From Chloroflexota bacterium (GTDB taxonomy: Bacteria > Chloroflexota > Chloroflexia > Chloroheliales > Chloroheliaceae), in NCBI GenBank assembly GCA_028287745.1, contig JAQBPB010000007.1, positions 109,476-173,475 on the forward strand: a DNA stretch of 64,000 nucleotides. Reading direction: 5' to 3'. Positions 60,678-64,000 of the stretch are shown piece after piece. The first letter of the stretch is position 1. Each line of letters begins with the position of its first letter. Under the pieces are notes generated by a model. The model was not told the DNA's origin. It worked only from the letters and a program-made list of their open reading frames with translations, and made no database searches. Both the position numbers and the translations under genes were made by a program.

Positions 60678-61673
60678 ATGAAAACCGCAAAATTTACCCA
60701 TATAAACCACTCATTATCAAAAAATAAACCTTTAACCCGCCTGGGGCTGATGGCGCTGGCCGGGGGAGCCTCAGCCGGCCTGGTTTCCCTGGGGGCAGCT
60801 CGCCACCTGGTAAATGAGTTGACCCGGCTTACCCCGGTTCAGCCTGTTGAAACATATAGTTTTTCACCTTTTGAAACCCAGGTGGATTACGAGGAAGTCG
60901 AGTTTCCCACCGCCAACGGGCGGCTCTTAAAAGGTTGGTGGCTGCCTCGCCCGGCCGAAAGGCGGGTGATAGTGGCAGTTAGCGGCTATCGCGGCCGCAA
61001 AGAAGATGTGCTGGGTATCAGCTCAATCCTGTGGCGAAACGGCTACAATGTCCTGCTGTTTGATTACCGCGCGCATGGGCCGGGCCGGGCCGAAGGCGAA
61101 TTGGTTACGCTGGGCCACCGTGAATTACAGGATTTGCAGGCGGCCATTAAATACGCCAGGACGCGCCTGGAAAACCCCTTGCTAGGTTTGCTCGGCGCTT
61201 CTATGGGAGCCTCGGTCGCTTTACTGGCAGCGGCCCGCGACCCGCAAGTGTTGGCGGTCTGGGCTGATAGCCCCTTCACCAGCCAGCGAGAGATTATAAA
61301 CCACGCCTGGCACCGCCAGACCCATCTGCCCGGTCACCCGGTGCTGGACCTCGCGGAGTGGCTCTTTGAGTCGCGTACCGGCCACCGCTGGCTGGATTTC
61401 GCACCGCTTAGCGAACTGGGTAACCTGGGCAACCGGCCGGTCTACTTTGTCCACGGGGCCAGCGATAAGATGGTTCCTATTGACCACGCCTACCGGCTCT
61501 ACGCCGCCGCGCCCGGCCCCAAAGACCTCTGGATTGAAGATTATGTGGAACATTGCGGGGTCTATTTCGCCCGGCGGGAGGAATACGTCCGCCGCTGCCT
61601 GGGGTTCTTTGGCGATAATCTGGTTGAAAAGGTTTCCGAAGCCACCTCCGACAGGCCGGACCTGGTAGCTTAA
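60678..61673 (+). CDS. Membrane-anchored alpha/beta hydrolase
   Basis: A 331-residue protein with one N-terminal hydrophobic segment (LGLMALAGGASAGLVSLGAA, residues 22-41) and then an alpha/beta hydrolase domain. The triad is readable: Ser in LLGASMGASVALLA, Asp in VHGASDKMVP and His in YVEHCGVYF. IVAVSGYRGRKEDV gives the oxyanion region and LFDYRAHGPG the conserved strand. This is the BAAT/DUF3530-like or YqkD-type family (extracytoplasmic esterases). A weak site precedes ATG. MBL-fold gene follows after 19 bases on the same strand, so they are probably cotranscribed. Confidence 0.85.
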   Translation: MKTAKFTHINHSLSKNKPLTRLGLMALAGGASAGLVSLGAARHLVNELTRLTPVQPVETYSFSPFETQVDYEEVEFPTANGRLLKGWWLPRPAERRVIVAVSGYRGRKEDVLGISSILWRNGYNVLLFDYRAHGPGRAEGELVTLGHRELQDLQAAIKYARTRLENPLLGLLGASMGASVALLAAARDPQVLAVWADSPFTSQREIINHAWHRQTHLPGHPVLDLAEWLFESRTGHRWLDFAPLSELGNLGNRPVYFVHGASDKMVPIDHAYRLYAAAPGPKDLWIEDYVEHCGVYFARREEYVRRCLGFFGDNLVEKVSEATSDRPDLVA

Positions 61674-61692
61674 GCTTAATGCAGGAGTTAAT

Positions 61693-62643
61693 ATGCAAGA
61701 ACTGATGCCCCAGCCCCAACAACTTAGCCCCCTGGTCTGGCGCTTGCGAGCCCCTAATCCGGGTCCGATGACTTTGACCGGTACCAACAGTTATATAGTG
61801 GGCCAGGGGCAAGCGTACCTGGTAATCGACCCCGGTCCGGACATTGAAAGTCACGTCCAGGCCCTGGCGGCGGCGGTAAATGGACTTGGCGGCCGGGTAA
61901 AGCTAATCCTGGTTACTCACGGCCACCCCGACCATTACCCGGGCGCTTTGAGCTTGGGCCGCCTGGTTGACGCGCCGGTAGCGGCCTATGCCGGTGCCAC
62001 ATTCCCCCATACTGTAGACCTGGTAGACGGACAGGAAGTTACGGCCGGTGGAGTTAGCCTGACTGCTATCTATACACCCGGCCATGCGGCGGACCATCTC
62101 TGTTTCTTTTTAGCCGGGGAAAACGCCCTTTTTACCGGCGATAATATCCTGGGAGTGGGTACGACAGTTGTCGCGCCGCCAAAAGGCGATATGGCCGATT
62201 ACCTGGCTTCGCTCCGCCTTCTTGAGGCCGGTTGGAGCCATGCCGGGACTATTTACGGCGGTCACGGTCCGGAAATAAAGGACCCGGCGGCCAAGATTAA
62301 AGAATACCTGGCGCACCGCCAGGCCCGCCAGCAGCAACTGATGGCCGCCCTGGCCGCCGGTGAGAGTACCATAGCCCAACTGGTTGAGCGGATTTACCAG
62401 GATGTCGGGCGGCACCTCTGGCCCGCCGCTGCTCGCCAGGTCCTGGCTTACTTGCTGATGCTGGAGCGTGAGGGCCGAGTGAGGGTCCAGGAAATCTCCC
62501 CGTCCGAAGCGGATTTGGCCGGACAGGCCCTGATAAATCCTTCCTCAGCGCTGGACCCGGTCGCGGCGGCCGAATTAGGTATTTCTTCGCAAACCGGCCC
62601 CCAGCCGGAAAAGCTTAAACGTTACTCGCTGGTACCTGAATAA
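61693..62643 (+). CDS. Metallo-beta-lactamase-fold hydrolase (LACTB2-like)
   Basis: A 316-residue MBL-fold enzyme. The metal motif THGHPDH (HxHxDH) is intact, followed by His in YTPGHAADHL, Asp in LFTGDNILG and His in IYGGHGPEI, so two zinc ions can be bound. A C-terminal winged-helix-like region (AARQVLAYLLMLEREGRVRV) is typical of LACTB2-type proteins, which include RNA and thioester hydrolases. AGGAG is 7 bases before ATG. It follows the alpha/beta hydrolase by 19 bases. Substrate not known. Confidence 0.88.
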   Translation: MQELMPQPQQLSPLVWRLRAPNPGPMTLTGTNSYIVGQGQAYLVIDPGPDIESHVQALAAAVNGLGGRVKLILVTHGHPDHYPGALSLGRLVDAPVAAYAGATFPHTVDLVDGQEVTAGGVSLTAIYTPGHAADHLCFFLAGENALFTGDNILGVGTTVVAPPKGDMADYLASLRLLEAGWSHAGTIYGGHGPEIKDPAAKIKEYLAHRQARQQQLMAALAAGESTIAQLVERIYQDVGRHLWPAAARQVLAYLLMLEREGRVRVQEISPSEADLAGQALINPSSALDPVAAAELGISSQTGPQPEKLKRYSLVPE

Positions 62644-63019
62644 TCTTTTATGACTCTTCTTTTTACTTAAAAAGGACGCCGGTTGTTTGTCTGGCTAGTT
62701 CCTTAATATTAATGTTCTTAATTTTACGGGTTTCCTAAAAGAGTAAAAACATGATTATTACAGATTAAAATTTACTCTGGCAGTCCCAGTATAACCATTG
62801 CCCTCTGTTAATCAAAAAACATTAAAAAAGTATTAATATTTAATTTCCAACTTTTAAATAGCCGGTGTTACAGAACATAAAATATATATCTGTAAAAAGC
62901 TAGCTCAAAATCCCCGCTTACTTAGCTCAACAATAAATTTACAAGATAAAAAAAATTAATTTGTTTTGTAATATAAATCGTAAGATTTATTTGTTATAAT
63001 TCTACCATTGGCTTGAGCG
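62644..63019. other. AT-rich intergenic region with promoter
   Basis: A strongly AT-rich gap of about 370 bases with no gene. Near its right end is TATAAT (62995-63000), just downstream of the inverted repeat ATAAATC/GATTTAT (62973-62990). It is the probable promoter for the secreted protein, leaving a leader of about 340 bases. Confidence 0.5.
62973..63000 (+). promoter_or_regulatory. Promoter -10 with upstream operator-like repeat
   Basis: ATAAATC (62973-62979) and GATTTAT (62984-62990) with a 4-base loop directly precede TATAAT at 62995-63000. A -35 was not clear. A regulator bound to the repeat could act on this promoter. Confidence 0.45.
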
Positions 63020-63294
63020 GGCCGGTCTATGAGTTTTTAAAGTTTTTACAGGGGGCTGGGGGCCATAATATTACACCCTGTAGTTAGACCGGCCATCATA
63101 GCTTGAATTACAAACGGTACAGGCAAGCTAAGTAGCTTATGTTCTGCTTTATTGTGTAGATGGTGCCTCGCCGCTGCGGCACGGAATGCCTGAATTTTAG
63201 CCAGTTTTAACGTCCAAAAGACCGGTGCTAGGGGTTGCATAAAATTCCGGTTGGTTTTGGGTTGCCCTTTACCGGTTTGAGAACTTACCGGTCT
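63020..63294 (+). ncRNA. Structured leader RNA candidate
   Basis: GGCCGGTCTA (63020-63029) pairs with TAGACCGGCC (63085-63094); nested in it TACAGGG (63047-63053) pairs with CCCTGTA (63076-63082). Further on AGACCGGT (63219-63226) is complementary to ACCGGTCT (63287-63294) and could also pair with part of the first stem, so alternative folds are possible. It fits a 5' leader or riboswitch-like element of the secreted-protein gene. No known class was recognised. Confidence 0.45.
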
Positions 63295-63344
63295 AAGGCT
63301 TGTTAAGCGTGACAAAATTCAGGAGGATAGGTGAATGTATAAAA

Positions 63345-64000
63345 ATGTCCAACACCAAACAATCTCTTCGATATCCTCTCCTTTTATCCCTGGTCCTTTT
63401 GGTAACATTATTTATTAGCGCGGTAAGTCCCGCCGGTCAGGCCAGGGCGGCTTCTTTTGGCGATACTTCTTTTGAAAAAATCTGGCAGCAGGCCGACCAG
63501 CCGATTGCCGCCGGACAGGCTAACCGGAGCTGGCTGTGGGGAGCCGCCCCGAACTGGGTGGGTTACGAAGGCTACGACCAGGCCCGGCCTAATGGCAACC
63601 GCATGGTCCAGTACTTTGACAAAAGCCGCATGGAAATCAACGACCCCAACGCGGACCGCAACAGCCAGTGGTTCGTCAGCAACGGCTTACTGACCACCGA
63701 ACTGGTTTCCGGCCTCATGCAGGTCGGTGACAACCGTTTCGAAAACCGCGCCCCGGCCGGTATCCCGGTTGCCGGCGACCTGCATAACAACACCGGCCCC
63801 ACCTACGCGGCTCTGGCCGGTCTGACCATTACCGGCGGCAATTTCGCCGGGAACCGCACCGGACAAGCTGTAAATGAAGGCGTCAACGGCAGCGGCCAGG
63901 TGAGCCGCATTCAGCCGCCTATCGCCACTAACTATGCCTACTACGAACCCCAGACCAGGCATAATGTCCCGGCGGTACTCTGGAACTGGATGCAGAACAT
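63345..64000 (+). CDS. Secreted protein, cut by the window edge
   Basis: The frame begins at ATG 63345 and runs off the right edge (218 residues seen). A signal peptide is evident: LLLSLVLLVTLFISAVSP with a likely cleavage after ARA (ARAASFGD). The mature part has FGDTSFEKIWQQADQPIAAG, RSWLWGAAPN, MVQYFDKSRMEIND and NGLLTTELVSGLMQVGDN, matching, from memory, a secreted protein family common in Chloroflexota. The ribosome site AGGAGG (63321-63326) is 18 bases from this ATG but only 8 from ATG 63335, which is in another frame; a run of five A's between them could explain a shift. Function unknown. Confidence 0.75.
   Translation, partial: MSNTKQSLRYPLLLSLVLLVTLFISAVSPAGQARAASFGDTSFEKIWQQADQPIAAGQANRSWLWGAAPNWVGYEGYDQARPNGNRMVQYFDKSRMEINDPNADRNSQWFVSNGLLTTELVSGLMQVGDNRFENRAPAGIPVAGDLHNNTGPTYAALAGLTITGGNFAGNRTGQAVNEGVNGSGQVSRIQPPIATNYAYYEPQTRHNVPAVLWNWMQN

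Overview
The window is a 64 kb piece of bacterial genome with moderately high GC. Coding sequence is dense, and the gaps between genes are AT-rich. No rRNA, tRNA, CRISPR array or transposase was recognised. The gene set suggests a Chloroflexota-like bacterium, at moderate confidence. It includes F420 biosynthesis (cofD, cofE), electron-transfer flavoprotein with a membrane Fe-S partner, several multi-pass GT-C-type glycosyltransferase-like proteins, a TerY-P-type phosphorylation module and a distinctive secreted protein at the right edge. Several genes appear to start with TTG or GTG behind a good ribosome binding site. The identification rests on gene content only.

Left part (0-8 kb): a replication/partition neighbourhood. 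It holds parA and parB with a parS-like palindrome inside the 3' end of parB, a phosphotransferase on the other strand, then an operon of an ExeA/TniB-like AAA ATPase and a second ParB-like protein. That operon sits behind a 22-bp perfect inverted repeat. It is followed by a separately promoted replication-initiator-like winged-helix protein. From 8 to 13 kb come gatC-gatA, a GT87-type mannosyltransferase-like protein, a small membrane protein and a methyltransferase.

13.4-18.1 kb: a PP2C-like phosphatase, a kinase-like protein with a zinc ribbon, a nicotinamidase/isochorismatase-like hydrolase and a von Willebrand A protein, all on the plus strand. Phosphatase, kinase-zinc ribbon and vWA match the TerY-P triad. 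The group begins at a clear promoter/operator and ends at a 46-bp perfect palindrome.

18-40 kb: an MFS transporter, an orphan histidine kinase, the etfB-etfA-EMO-like respiratory cluster, a zinc-ribbon protein and a large membrane protein. These are followed by a hydrolase plus CrtI-family oxidoreductase, apt, cofD-cofE, a receiver-GAF-kinase with an OmpR-type regulator, and another membrane glycosyltransferase-like protein.

40-64 kb: a glycogen-debranching-type enzyme, a PlsC-like acyltransferase, a polA lacking the 5'-3' exonuclease domain behind a phased set of DnaA-box-like repeats, and a beta-propeller lipoprotein. Next come HAD and SH3b proteins, an ArsR-type regulator divergent from an MFS exporter plus lipoate-ligase-like gene, and an IclR regulator divergent from a GlcF that is split in two. 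The right end has an XRE-TPR regulator, a CobT-like enzyme, a 121-bp MITE-like inverted-repeat element, two hydrolases and a long structured leader before the truncated secreted protein. Convergent gene pairs are mostly separated by strong bidirectional terminators.
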